From: Fidelibacterota bacterium
Lineage (GTDB): Bacteria; Fidelibacterota; UBA8477
NCBI GenBank assembly: GCA_021734065.1
Contig: JAIPJQ010000016.1
Span: 1-32,262, forward strand
Length of the DNA: 32,262 bases
Direction of reading: 5' to 3'
Shown: one piece after another, positions 16,659 to 24,975 of the stretch
How positions within the stretch are numbered: position 1 is the stretch's first letter
How the letters are laid out: each line of letters starts with the position of its first letter
The notes under the pieces: generated by a model
What the model saw: only the letters and a program-made list of their open reading frames with translations
Databases searched by the model: none
Told to the model about the DNA's origin: nothing
Position numbers and translations under genes: made by a program

Positions 16659-16979
16659 TTATTTTAAAGGCTTGGCTGTGGTTTTGGATCCGGACCCGCC
16701 ACCACCCGGTAAAATGGTTTCCACTTCCGAATGCGGACGAGGAATCACGTGCACCGAAACCAGTTCGCCAACCTTCTCGGCTGCTGCCGCACCCGCATCA
16801 GTTGCGGCTTTAACGGCGCCTACATCACCACGTACCATTACCGTGACAAAGCCACCACCCACATGTTCCTTACCAATTAGCCGAACATTGGCAGCTTTGA
16901 CCATGGCATCAGCTGCTTCAATCGACCCGACCAGTCCGCGGGTCTCTACCATTCCCAGCGCATCTAATGACGTAGCCAC
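16659..16979 (-). CDS. Bacterial microcompartment hexameric shell protein (BMC-H)
   Basis: The 106-residue protein is a single BMC domain closely resembling PduA/EutM/CcmK hexamer subunits that tile the shell of metabolosomes and carboxysomes. Residues 7-21 read [15 protein letters not shown]. The interface Lys is in DAMVKAANV, the pore loop is HVGGG (39-43), followed by [19 protein letters not shown] and HVIPRPH. The C-terminus has an extra flexible tail with [13 protein letters not shown]. It starts with GTG at 16979, six bases after GGAGG. It has its own promoter and terminator, and no other shell, aldehyde dehydrogenase or signature enzyme gene lies in the window. It is therefore an orphan shell gene here; its cargo locus may be elsewhere. 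Confidence 0.96.
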   Translation of the reverse strand: MATSLDALGMVETRGLVGSIEAADAMVKAANVRLIGKEHVGGGFVTVMVRGDVGAVKAATDAGAAAAEKVGELVSVHVIPRPHSEVETILPGGGGSGSKTTAKPLK

Positions 16980-17032
16980 TTCGTTCCTCCAGTCCTTCGA
17001 AATTTTATCCTAATACCATCATTGTGAAGGTG

Positions 17033-17061
17033 ATTTTAACGATTCATCTACGAGTTGTCAA
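17033..17061 (-). promoter_or_regulatory. Near-consensus promoter of the BMC gene
   Basis: On the minus strand TTGACA (17061-17056), a 17-base spacer and TAAAAT (17038-17033) form a near-consensus sigma70 promoter. Transcription would start near 17026, giving a leader of about 47 bases before the GTG start. The strong boxes predict high basal expression, and no obvious operator palindrome overlaps them. Confidence 0.75.
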
Positions 17062-17156
17062 CCGAATTAAAAGCAGAAATGCAGGCAGCACCATTGCCTG
17101 AAACCGCCGATTTTGGCATGGCGTCGGTAATGGTGGGCGGTTAGTTTTATCCGCTT

Positions 17157-17918
17157 ATGGAAACCGCATATTTTCTCTCCGATGTCCATTTGAAATTTCA
17201 GGCGGATGAAACGGAAACCCTGCGTCGCAACGAATTATTCAGATTGATGGACCAGATCAAGGCTGAACAGGCGACCCTGTTTATCGTGGGTGACTGGTTC
17301 GATTTCTATTTCGAGTATCGCCATGTCATTACTGCCGGATATTTCCATGTCTTCATGAAGTTGGCTGAATTGCGCCAAAGTGGGGTGGTGATTCACTATG
17401 TGGCCGGCAATCACGACTACTGGCTGGGTAAATTTCTTTCCCGGGAGCTGGGGATTCAGATTCACCTGAAGCCGGTGACACTGAACTTTGGCGGAAAATC
17501 CTGGCATTTGATCCATGGTGATGGCTTGGCGGAAGATGACCGGGGCTATCGGATTCTGCGCAGATTTTTACGCCATCCTATTCTTACTACAGCCTTTAGC
17601 TGGTTGCACCCGGATGTGGGACACTGGCTGGCAAAATTCGTTTCCTACCAGTCGCGTACCCTGAACGCCGAAGCGGAATCGCAGCTGGAGAGCCGGGTTC
17701 AGGAAAACATAACCTACGCGCAGCGGGTATTCGCGGAGGGGGCAGATTATTTTATTACCGGGCATGTTCACTGGCCGCGGATTGAGCATTTTGGTGATAA
17801 GACCTTCCTGACCATCGGAGACTGGCTGGAGCATTTTTCCTACGGGTATTATGACGGAGCGAATCTGTTACTTAAACAATGGCAGGTTAAGTCCTTGCCA
17901 CAAAGGGAATTACCTTGA
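17157..17918 (+). CDS. UDP-2,3-diacylglucosamine pyrophosphatase-like phosphoesterase (LpxH-type)
   Basis: This 253-residue calcineurin-like metallophosphoesterase has all five metal-binding blocks: SDVHL (8-12), GDWFD (45-49), GNHDYW (84-89), HGDGL (120-124) and GHVHWP (202-207). The arrangement fits LpxH, which cleaves UDP-2,3-diacylglucosamine to lipid X in lipid A synthesis at the inner membrane face. The N-terminal YFLSDVHL and the insertion with Arg-rich RRFLRHP also fit. It supports a lipopolysaccharide-bearing outer membrane. It is divergent from the BMC gene, with a 177-base shared upstream region, and is followed after 95 bases by the HEAT lipoprotein gene. Another phosphoesterase of the same fold cannot be excluded. 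Confidence 0.85.
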   Translation: METAYFLSDVHLKFQADETETLRRNELFRLMDQIKAEQATLFIVGDWFDFYFEYRHVITAGYFHVFMKLAELRQSGVVIHYVAGNHDYWLGKFLSRELGIQIHLKPVTLNFGGKSWHLIHGDGLAEDDRGYRILRRFLRHPILTTAFSWLHPDVGHWLAKFVSYQSRTLNAEAESQLESRVQENITYAQRVFAEGADYFITGHVHWPRIEHFGDKTFLTIGDWLEHFSYGYYDGANLLLKQWQVKSLPQRELP

Positions 17919-18013
17919 CTTGAAACTTGAAAATGGATAAACTCAAAAAAGCATTTAAACCTCTGAACCGCGCTTTCCCTGTTAACGCAACAGGGGGAAT
18001 CGGAAGGATTCAT

Positions 18014-19111
18014 ATGGGCAGCAGATTTTTTCGGGGAGCATTGATTGGGGCATTTGCCGCCATTTTTCTTCTCTCATGTGCCGGCACCCCACCGGCTACG
18101 GTAGATGGCGTGAACCAAATGTACGACCGTTACCGGGATGGCAATAAAAAGGCGATGGTGAATTTAATCCAAATTTTTGAAGATCCTGCAGTGGGGAAAG
18201 CAGCGCGTCTGCAGGCTTTAAAATCCATCATTAACAGCACTGACCCCAATGGGCTGGTTGCCATTCGTAAAGCCCTGGAAGAAGGCAGTCTGAAGGACCA
18301 TGATCTGCTCATGGCGGCGGTTCAGGGATTAGCAGATAATCCGGGTCAGAAAGATGTGAATACAGTTGTCAGGGCGCTGGAGAAGTCCCGCCAGTACTAT
18401 GTAGATGAACGAGACATCATGCTGCGGGTCATTGAGAACCAGGCGGATGACCGGAGTGTTGCCGGTCTCCTGGCGTTGTATACCCACTCTGAGAATGACT
18501 TTAAAGCGTTTGAAGCGACAATGACACGGGTACTGGGAACCCTGGACGATGAGCGGGTTGTGCCGGTACTCATGGCCATCGCTTCCGACAAACGGGTTCC
18601 TCTGGACGTACGGAACAAAGCGATTACGCTCTTGGGAGGGAAAAATGATCCGGCCATCGGTAAATTACTGGCCCGGTTATTACAAGACCCGGCCAGTCAA
18701 ACGCAGATTCGGGATTTCGCGTTGGCTGCTACGGATGAATTGAAAGATGGACGGGTCATTCTGGCGCTGGTGGAAGCGTTACACAGTGAACAAGCGGCCT
18801 ATTTTACCATGGTGGATGCCATTACCCACTCTTTGCAGCGCTACAATGATCCCACCATTAAACCGGTTCTGCTGGCGGTAGCCACAGACGATATCTTCCC
18901 GGTACGGATTCGCAAACAGGCATTGCAGGGATTAAGCAATTACCCAGAGCAGGAGGTGGCGGAAGCACTGATTGTCATGCTGGAACAATCGGAGAATTTT
19001 GTGTTCTATCCGGAGATTAAATCTATTGTGGATGCGGTTGAAAGACCCCTCCTGATAGACCGGTTACAGCAGACTGCCCTGGCAGCACAGCGAAAGGCGG
19101 CAGCAGAATGA
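18014..19111 (+). CDS. HEAT-repeat lipoprotein
   Basis: With the ATG at 18014 the product has 365 residues: a lipoprotein signal peptide ending in FLLSC (Cys 22) and then an all-helical body made of degenerate HEAT/Armadillo-type repeats of about 30-40 residues. Repeat markers include AARLQALKSII, DVRNKAITLLGG, QIRDFALAATDEL and RIRKQALQGLSNY. Such solenoids bind other proteins; here it would sit on a membrane facing the periplasm. A longer frame starts at 17927, but GGAAGG six bases before 18014 and the lipobox position favour the shorter form. The last codon overlaps the next gene as ATGA, so the two are cotranslated and probably work together. Confidence 0.82.
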   Translation: MGSRFFRGALIGAFAAIFLLSCAGTPPATVDGVNQMYDRYRDGNKKAMVNLIQIFEDPAVGKAARLQALKSIINSTDPNGLVAIRKALEEGSLKDHDLLMAAVQGLADNPGQKDVNTVVRALEKSRQYYVDERDIMLRVIENQADDRSVAGLLALYTHSENDFKAFEATMTRVLGTLDDERVVPVLMAIASDKRVPLDVRNKAITLLGGKNDPAIGKLLARLLQDPASQTQIRDFALAATDELKDGRVILALVEALHSEQAAYFTMVDAITHSLQRYNDPTIKPVLLAVATDDIFPVRIRKQALQGLSNYPEQEVAEALIVMLEQSENFVFYPEIKSIVDAVERPLLIDRLQQTALAAQRKAAAE

Positions 19112-19959
19112 ATTCAAGTTTTACCTGGCGAGTTCGTTGTTCCACTCAACCGGTATCCGTCCTTTCCATGATCCTGATTTTTGCTATGGTGGCAACGCTT
19201 CACGGTCAAAAAGCAGATGAGCAGACCTTACGCAAACTGGATACACTCGTTGCGGAACCACAAACACCTGAAATGGTACCACAAGCTAAATCCGGCAACA
19301 AATTAGAGCAATTTTTTAAACCTGACTATGCCGGTGACGCTACCCCTCTGCAGGATAAAATTGATGACATGCAACGGAATCTGGATGAATTAAAACTGCG
19401 CATGGAGAAGGTGGAGAATCAAACTTCTATTAACCGGCTCCGACGGGAGATCAAGCGATTGACCCAGGGACCGGATGAAGTGAGTGAAATTACCCTGCAG
19501 AACGGAACCGTGGTGGTGGGCAAAATCATTGCGGAGAATTTAGACCGGATTATTGTGCAGACTCCCATCGGGCAGTTGACGCTGGATCGCACCACCATTA
19601 AAGGCATTAGCGAGCAGGAAAAGCCCCATGCCGTCGTCGAACTGGATGGCAGTTATGAAGAGCGTAACTATCCGGAGAAGCGAGCCTACACCGGGCAGCT
19701 GAACAACAAAGGGTTGCGTCGGGCAGATTTTGTGCGGGTGGTTTTTCGACTACACGATAGTAAGACTAATATCATTGCCCAGGATTCTACCTTCATTTCC
19801 GGGGAGCAGGTATCCTATCTCAGCGGTGTGGTAAGCGAGTCCGCATTATCACCCGGCCAGAAAGGTACTTTCTATCTCGAAGTTCTCTTGCCTTCCGGTG
19901 TAGATTCGCGTAACATATCCTACGTCACGTACAAGGTTCGATTTGACGAGTTTGACTAG
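19108..19959 (+). CDS. Secreted coiled-coil protein with small beta domain, unknown function
   Basis: This 283-residue protein overlaps the HEAT lipoprotein stop by ATGA. It has a hydrophobic export signal (LSMILIFAMVATLHGQ), possibly with the true start at the Met at 19168. A low-complexity linker and a charged coiled coil (about 90-130, DKIDDMQRNLDELKLRMEKV) follow. Then comes a short beta region, ITLQNGTVVVGKIIAENLDR, that resembles an Sm-like barrel, and a C-terminal beta domain (about 170-283) reminiscent of FxLYD-type folds. No enzymatic motif is visible. The partner gene suggests a periplasmic complex with the HEAT protein. Confidence 0.75.
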   Translation: MNSSFTWRVRCSTQPVSVLSMILIFAMVATLHGQKADEQTLRKLDTLVAEPQTPEMVPQAKSGNKLEQFFKPDYAGDATPLQDKIDDMQRNLDELKLRMEKVENQTSINRLRREIKRLTQGPDEVSEITLQNGTVVVGKIIAENLDRIIVQTPIGQLTLDRTTIKGISEQEKPHAVVELDGSYEERNYPEKRAYTGQLNNKGLRRADFVRVVFRLHDSKTNIIAQDSTFISGEQVSYLSGVVSESALSPGQKGTFYLEVLLPSGVDSRNISYVTYKVRFDEFD

Positions 19960-20004
19960 TTGGTACGTGACTTTTTGACAAGGGCCTCTATACAACCCAC
20001 ATAA

Positions 20005-20045
20005 GCAAAGAGGGGACCCAACCTCACAGGGCCCCTCCTCTTTGC
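20005..20045 (+). terminator. Terminator of the lpxH/HEAT/coiled-coil transcript
   Basis: GCAAAGAGG (20005-20013) pairs with CCTCTTTGC (20037-20045), extended by GGACCC and GGGCCCC inside with a bulge. It lies 45 bases past the stop of the coiled-coil gene. The T-rich 3' side fits an intrinsic terminator for the plus strand, and the symmetry allows use on both strands. Confidence 0.6.
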
Positions 20046-20054
20046 TCATTGATC

Positions 20055-20086
20055 AGAAAGCGCTCCCTTAACCAGGAGCGCTTTCT
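20055..20086. terminator. Bidirectional hairpin terminator between convergent genes
   Basis: A perfect 12-bp stem (AGAAAGCGCTCC with GGAGCGCTTTCT) closes an 8-base loop in the gap between the plus-strand coiled-coil gene and the minus-strand TonB receptor gene. It lies 55 bases past the receptor stop and directly behind another hairpin. It probably stops transcription from both sides. Confidence 0.7.
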
Positions 20087-20140
20087 ATTTACCACAAAAT
20101 TTTTCTTGGTTTAATGGTTCAGGTCTGCCTCCGGTCAGAC

Positions 20141-22321
20141 TTAAAACTGGAAGTAGAAATTCACCGTTGGCAGGAAGGGCAGCAGGGCAAACTCCCGGTC
20201 CTCCTGAGAGGTGATTACCCGGGCTGTCGGCGGTAATGCGCCGGATTTTGAATTGGTGATGTTATAAACAGCCAGCGTTACCCGTCCGGAGATATTTTTC
20301 AATCGAAAATCGCGATAAAGCGCGGCATCCAATCGGTTATAGAGATCTCCCGTTTGTTCCTGGTTTGCTGCATCCAGATAGGGCTTACCGGAGGCCAGCT
20401 TGTAGCCCACCGAATAGCCCGCTTTTTCTGAAATATCGCCCTCAACTTCTATAAACAGCCGGTGCGTGCGGCTGGCTGGCGCTTTGAATTCAAAACCCGT
20501 GTTATCGGTCCAGATTTCCTGTCCCAACTGATAATGAACCAAACTGCTGAGCTTCTTCAGGCGGCGCTCGGCCACAATATCCAGTCCATAGCGTCGCCCG
20601 TTCTTCAGTTCCTGCAACCAATCGTCAAGTGTTGTCACATTTCCGGTCCAGAGTGCATCCGGCGTGGTGGGGTGGTCGATGACAGAGTAGAACAGATTCG
20701 CCTGCAGTTCATAACCAATCAAGGGCGTCCAGTTTGCACCTATACCCATGAGCCAATTTTGTGTTGGGACGATACTCTGGTCGTAGGGCAGGATGATATC
20801 CAGGATTGGTTGTTCAATAGTAGTCGGCAGCGAAATTTCAGCCAGCATGGCGGAGTATCTGCCAATGTGAGCGTTGAAGGCGTACACATTGCTGGGTTGC
20901 CAGATCATCTGCAACCGCGGATCCCAAAACATCCGGGATAATCCCGTGTTCAAGGTTGCCCTCAGTCCGGTCTCTGCTACCAGATGCCAGGGTAATGCGT
21001 GTCGGTAGCTGGCGTAGGTGACCACCAGCGTGGTAATGTCGGTATTGGCCAGGCTTGAATCGGCATAATTCAGCTTGGGAGAGAGCAATTGAGTGTGCAA
21101 GCCGGCCGTGATGGTGTTATTGGTGCCGGTGAAATACTCGCCCTCCACAAAACCGCCGTAGGTGATCAATTCATTGGCAAGGGCATTGGTGAGGGATTGG
21201 TTATTCCAGAGCGGTACTGAGTTTCCGCGCAAATAGCTGTAATATTTGGTCCGGTAAACGCTGCCATGCACCGCCAATTGGTGGGAGAAACGATGTTGAG
21301 CCCGGGCGGTCAGGACTCCATCATCCCAGAACGATTGGGCATAGACTGAGTCGGCATTGCCATACCAGTGTAATTTGTCATGGGAGGTAAGAAAACTGAG
21401 CGAAGCAGTGGTATTATCAGAGAAATCGAAGGTCACTTTGCCATTCAATTCGTAGAAATAATAGTCGGGTGTGGTGGTAGCCAATAGATCATTGGTGGGG
21501 AAATTCATCCGGGAATAGATGCTATCGAAATCAATCCGCCGTCCGCTCACATACCAGGAACCACCCAATGGATGCGGACCTGAAGTGGTGAGATTGCTCT
21601 CCAGCATTCCCAATTTCCCCTGCGCCTGGAATCCACTCCGATTGCCTTCGTTGAATACCAAATTGGTGAAATTGTTATTGGTGAAGCCCTGGCTGGCTTT
21701 ACCTCCCAGAACATAGTGCTGGATATATTTTGTGGCGTCCAGATTAAAGGGTTGGAATATGCCATAGAGATGACGGGTATTGTAGACCGGTACTTCATCC
21801 AGTGAATACTCAATATGATCATTGGTGGTACGCAGCCACTTGCGGGGCGGATTGAGGTTCACTGTATAGCCGGCCACCACGGGCAATGTGTCGGGTAACA
21901 GGCGAATCAGCGAATCCACCGGTGGTGTCTCTTTCAAACCGGGTTCGGGACGCACTTGCAGCAGTAGCGAATCTTCTACCAGGACTTCCTGCAGACCGAT
22001 GGTTTTGGGACGGAGATAGATGCGCAGCACTTCGTGTGATTCGCCCCGGAAATAGAGTCGCGTGCGATAGGTCTGGTAGCCGATATAACTCACCACCACA
22101 TCCAGCGAATCCCGTCGCATATTTCCCAGGTAAAAATAGCCGTCAATGTTGGAGCTGGCGCCCAGACGGGTTCCCATAATGACCAAATTTGCGAATGGTA
22201 GCGGTTCCTGAGTCCGGGCATCCCGAATAGTCCCGGAAATCGAGGTGATCTGCCCCCAGGCTGACCCCGTGATAACCAGCATTGCGGCAATAAAAATTCG
22301 CACTCCGTATTTATTTCTCAT
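20141..22321 (-). CDS. TonB-dependent receptor with CarboxypepD_reg-like domain
   Basis: This 726-residue outer-membrane protein starts with a signal peptide cleaved after SAWG (residue 23). Residues about 27-108 form a carboxypeptidase-regulatory-like beta sandwich, with ISGTIRDARTQEPLPFANL, GTRLGASSNIDGYFYL and VSYIGYQTY, as is usual for Bacteroidetes-type receptors. A plug-like region follows (about 140-230), then a strand-rich barrel ending in NFYFQF with the terminal Phe needed for BAM insertion. It is shorter than SusC proteins and no SusD partner is adjacent, so it belongs with other TonB receptors of unknown substrate. It is transcribed alone and ends at a double hairpin shared with the convergent operon. 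Confidence 0.92.
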   Translation of the reverse strand: MRNKYGVRIFIAAMLVITGSAWGQITSISGTIRDARTQEPLPFANLVIMGTRLGASSNIDGYFYLGNMRRDSLDVVVSYIGYQTYRTRLYFRGESHEVLRIYLRPKTIGLQEVLVEDSLLLQVRPEPGLKETPPVDSLIRLLPDTLPVVAGYTVNLNPPRKWLRTTNDHIEYSLDEVPVYNTRHLYGIFQPFNLDATKYIQHYVLGGKASQGFTNNNFTNLVFNEGNRSGFQAQGKLGMLESNLTTSGPHPLGGSWYVSGRRIDFDSIYSRMNFPTNDLLATTTPDYYFYELNGKVTFDFSDNTTASLSFLTSHDKLHWYGNADSVYAQSFWDDGVLTARAQHRFSHQLAVHGSVYRTKYYSYLRGNSVPLWNNQSLTNALANELITYGGFVEGEYFTGTNNTITAGLHTQLLSPKLNYADSSLANTDITTLVVTYASYRHALPWHLVAETGLRATLNTGLSRMFWDPRLQMIWQPSNVYAFNAHIGRYSAMLAEISLPTTIEQPILDIILPYDQSIVPTQNWLMGIGANWTPLIGYELQANLFYSVIDHPTTPDALWTGNVTTLDDWLQELKNGRRYGLDIVAERRLKKLSSLVHYQLGQEIWTDNTGFEFKAPASRTHRLFIEVEGDISEKAGYSVGYKLASGKPYLDAANQEQTGDLYNRLDAALYRDFRLKNISGRVTLAVYNITNSKSGALPPTARVITSQEDREFALLPFLPTVNFYFQF

Positions 22322-22448
22322 CTTGTCCTAATCCTTCCGGCTATTCAGCTTCTGCGCTTCTACGAAAGTTATTTATTGTGTGTTCCCGTCAATTCACTTC
22401 CATCTTTTCTCATAGTGTTTAATTTACAGCATCAAAAGGTGAAAAGAT

Positions 22449-23564
22449 ATGAGCGGTGTTACAATCATTCCGGTTCAGTCCCGGCGGGAAATCCGCCAAT
22501 TCATTGATGTTCCCTGTCGGTTATATGCAGGGGACCCCAATTGGGTACCCATTCTCGAGATGGAACAGAAGTCCTGGTTTAAGCCATCCCACGAATTTTA
22601 CAGCCATGGTGCTGCCCAGGCATTCGTCGCCATGCAGGATGACCAGCCGGTGGGACGGATTATGGCCATTCACGAAAAAATACGCGCCGAAAATCATGGC
22701 GGAAAATTGGGTGGCCTGGGTTTTTTCGAATCCACGGATGATCCCGATGTGGCAAAGGCCCTGTTCGATGCTGGTGAAGCCTGGTTACGCTCCCGTGGTT
22801 TGTCGCGCTGCCGGGGTCCTATCAGTCTTACGGAAAATGATCAGTACTGGGGATTGCTGGTTCATAATTTCAGCCAACCCTATTTGGGCATGAATTATAA
22901 CCCGCCTTATTACGAAAAATTATGGCTGGACCGGGGGTATGAATGTACTAAAAACATGCTCTCATTTGAGTTACCCTTAAACGGGACGATTCCGGACCGT
23001 CTGATACCTGTGGCGGAGCGGTTGAAGAAAAACGGGCATGTAACCGTTCGCACCCTGGAGATGAAACACATTCGGCGGGATGCGGAATTCATCCGCCAGA
23101 TTGTGAATAAGGGCTTTGTGGGCGTTGATGATCATATTGATGTTCCCCCGGAGATGATTGATTCCATGGTGAAGCAGTTAAAACCAATTGTGGATCCCGA
23201 TTTCGTTATCCTGGGATTTTATAATGGTGAACCGGCATCGTTTGTGTTGAGTCTGCCGGACTGGCATCTGGCATTCAAGCATGTGAAGGGGAAATCGGAC
23301 CCGCTGAGCCTGGTGCGTTTGTTATTGTATAAGAAAAAAATCAACCGTCTGCGCGTCTCTATTTTTGGAACCGTTCCCGAGTATCGCAACAAAGGGTTGG
23401 AAGCAGCTATCTTTGCCCACGGATACCAATTAGCGCGCCAGAAAGGGATCGTGGCGGCAGAAGCAGCCTGGACTGCTGACGATAATCATCTCATGAAGGC
23501 GGGCATTGAAGCAGCCGGGGGTAAGCATTATAAAACGCACCGTTGGTACGAGCGGGATATCTGA
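22449..23564 (+). CDS. GNAT-fold N-acetyltransferase-like protein (YghO-like)
   Basis: The 371-residue cytosolic protein resembles a conserved family with two GNAT-type halves. Its N-terminal signature includes FIDVPCRLYAGDPNWVP and the mid-region PVGRIMAIHEK. The second half has the acetyl-CoA loop area VPEYRNKGLEAAIFAHGYQLA (near 315-335), typical of motif A of acetyltransferases. The central ENDQYWGLLVHNF and MNYNPPYY motifs are also shared by this family. The acceptor is unknown. The ATG at 22449 has AAGGTGA upstream. It converges on the nitroreductase gene with five bases between the stop codons. Confidence 0.8.
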   Translation: MSGVTIIPVQSRREIRQFIDVPCRLYAGDPNWVPILEMEQKSWFKPSHEFYSHGAAQAFVAMQDDQPVGRIMAIHEKIRAENHGGKLGGLGFFESTDDPDVAKALFDAGEAWLRSRGLSRCRGPISLTENDQYWGLLVHNFSQPYLGMNYNPPYYEKLWLDRGYECTKNMLSFELPLNGTIPDRLIPVAERLKKNGHVTVRTLEMKHIRRDAEFIRQIVNKGFVGVDDHIDVPPEMIDSMVKQLKPIVDPDFVILGFYNGEPASFVLSLPDWHLAFKHVKGKSDPLSLVRLLLYKKKINRLRVSIFGTVPEYRNKGLEAAIFAHGYQLARQKGIVAAEAAWTADDNHLMKAGIEAAGGKHYKTHRWYERDI

Positions 23565-23569
23565 AATAC

Positions 23570-24196
23570 CTAAAAATCTTCGCTAAAATCTCCGCGAAAG
23601 TTGGCCATGGCTGACAGGGGGCGTCGTTCCCGGGCCTTGTATTCACTCTCAATTTGCCAATCTTTCAGATCCCCCGCGGAGTGGTAATGTCCCAGCGCCA
23701 GCATCACCGGAATCCGGTAGCCAGCCGGAATATTCAATCCTTCCCTTAAGACATCTTCCTCAAAACCGGCCATGGGATGAATGGCCAGTCCTTCCGCCGT
23801 TGCCTGATTCATGAGATTTGAAAGGGAGAGTCCCAACTCCAGCCCGGCCAACTCATTCGGCTTACCATCTTTTTCAAAGCTTTCCCGGTACAAAGCGATG
23901 ATCAGGCAGTCTGCCCGTTTCGCCCAGAAATTTCCCCGTTTTAATGCCTGCTCCGCCACCGGACGTGTTTCTGCGTGACGATCAATGAAAACATAACGCC
24001 AGGGCTGGTTGTTATTGGCCGAGGGTGCCCAGCGTGCCGCTTCCGCCACCGCCATCAATTTTTCTTCAGGAATCTGGCGTTCCGGATCAAACCCACGCGT
24101 ACTCCACCGGTTGGCCAAGGCATCCAGAATCGGTACACCGGTTTGGGCTTTTTTTACCTTTGGATCAGCCGGTTTCAAATCATCTGCGGTAATCAT
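23570..24196 (-). CDS. Nitroreductase-family FMN oxidoreductase
   Basis: This 208-residue protein has the nitroreductase fold, an FMN-dependent NAD(P)H oxidoreductase group that often works as a dimer. The N-terminal FMN-binding motif is clear: NRWSTRGFDPERQIPEEKL followed by AARWAPSANNNQPWRYVFI (about 28-72). Later blocks include LGLSLSNLMNQATAEGLAIHPMAGF and IPVMLALGHY. The native substrate is unknown; nitroaromatics, quinones or enones are typical for the family. It is separated from the upstream Nudix gene by a hairpin terminator, so it is probably transcribed alone. Confidence 0.92.
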   Translation of the reverse strand: MITADDLKPADPKVKKAQTGVPILDALANRWSTRGFDPERQIPEEKLMAVAEAARWAPSANNNQPWRYVFIDRHAETRPVAEQALKRGNFWAKRADCLIIALYRESFEKDGKPNELAGLELGLSLSNLMNQATAEGLAIHPMAGFEEDVLREGLNIPAGYRIPVMLALGHYHSAGDLKDWQIESEYKARERRPLSAMANFRGDFSEDF

Positions 24197-24244
24197 ATAA
24201 TTTATACCCCCTCACGAATTTTCAATGTTCAGTTGTAAGTAAGA

Positions 24245-24280
24245 GCAAGGTCCCGAAGGGAGGTTACACCGGATCCTTGC
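24245..24280 (-). terminator. Terminator behind the Nudix gene
   Basis: GCAAGGTCC (24245-24253) and GGATCCTTGC (24271-24280) form a stem with one bulged base. It begins a few bases past the Nudix stop on the minus strand and is followed by TCTTACTT. The modest tail makes it a probable rather than certain terminator. Confidence 0.55.
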
Positions 24281-24286
24281 AGTGCA

Positions 24287-24799
24287 TCAATTGGGATTGT
24301 GCCAGGCTACGGTATAACGCTGAAAACGCTTGTTCTCATAGTAAAAGACAGCGGAAAATATCCCGGGCTCATCCAACCATGGCAGAAAGATGCGATCTCC
24401 ACCCCAGAGTGGAACCTCCGCAATCTCCGATTCTGACAGCCAGGCTAAGTGTCCCTCCGGCGGGTCGGACAAGAGTGTGCCGGACCATTGCGTAGCTTTG
24501 AATAAAAACACAGACCAATCATTCTGGCCATCGAACAGTGGAAATAAAATATGTCCGCACAATTCAGGCTCTGCTATCCGCAAGCCGGATTCTTCTTCCA
24601 CCTCCCGGATGGCACAGGCTTCCGGTGATTCGCCCGGTTCAAATTTGCCACCCAGCCCGTTCCATTTTCCCGCGTGGTAATCATTCTCTTTTTTCACCCG
24701 GTGCAGCATGAGGGTCTTTTCACCATCACGCACATACACCAGTGTGGCCAGAATGGACTTGCGGTTGTCGGAAGTATGATTTTTCGATTGCATGGGCAT
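24287..24799 (-). CDS. Nudix hydrolase
   Basis: The 170-residue product is a Nudix pyrophosphohydrolase. The box GKFEPGESPEACAIREVEEESGL contains the metal-binding REVEEESGL core and follows WNGLGG. The N-terminal ILATLVYVRDGEKTLMLHRV and ENDYHAGKWN are typical of the MutT/8-oxo-dGTP branch. The native substrate could be an oxidised nucleotide or another NDP-X compound. The open frame extends to 24871 but begins with TTG inside the terminator-promoter region, so ATG 24799 (or 24793) is preferred. No strong ribosome binding site is seen, which leaves the start uncertain. It lies downstream of the marR terminator. Confidence 0.87.
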   Translation of the reverse strand: MPMQSKNHTSDNRKSILATLVYVRDGEKTLMLHRVKKENDYHAGKWNGLGGKFEPGESPEACAIREVEEESGLRIAEPELCGHILFPLFDGQNDWSVFLFKATQWSGTLLSDPPEGHLAWLSESEIAEVPLWGGDRIFLPWLDEPGIFSAVFYYENKRFQRYTVAWHNPN

Positions 24800-24865
24800 T
24801 AAAATAGGTGATGAGGACACTGAATCAAGCGCGCGGGAGAATGATTTTTCCAATAATCGATACGA

Positions 24866-24902
24866 AGTCAAAACAAAAAGGCGATACTTGCATACCGCCT
24901 TT
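24866..24902 (-). terminator. Intrinsic terminator of the marR gene
   Basis: On the minus strand AAAGGCG (24902-24896) and CGCCTTT (24883-24877) form a stem, with two more pairs inside. The tail TTTTTGTTTT follows. It lies 74 bases after the MarR stop codon. Stem plus long T-tract is a textbook Rho-independent terminator. Confidence 0.85.
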
Positions 24903-24975
24903 CTGGTACTTTACCCGATGCCAGGTATTTCATTCCCCCGACCTGACACCGGCAAAAGTTGGGACGGCCCTGAAG

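Noticed and set aside
22322-22448. Promoter for the TonB receptor gene
   Set aside because: TTGACG is present on the minus strand, but no good -10 box lies at 16-18 bases.
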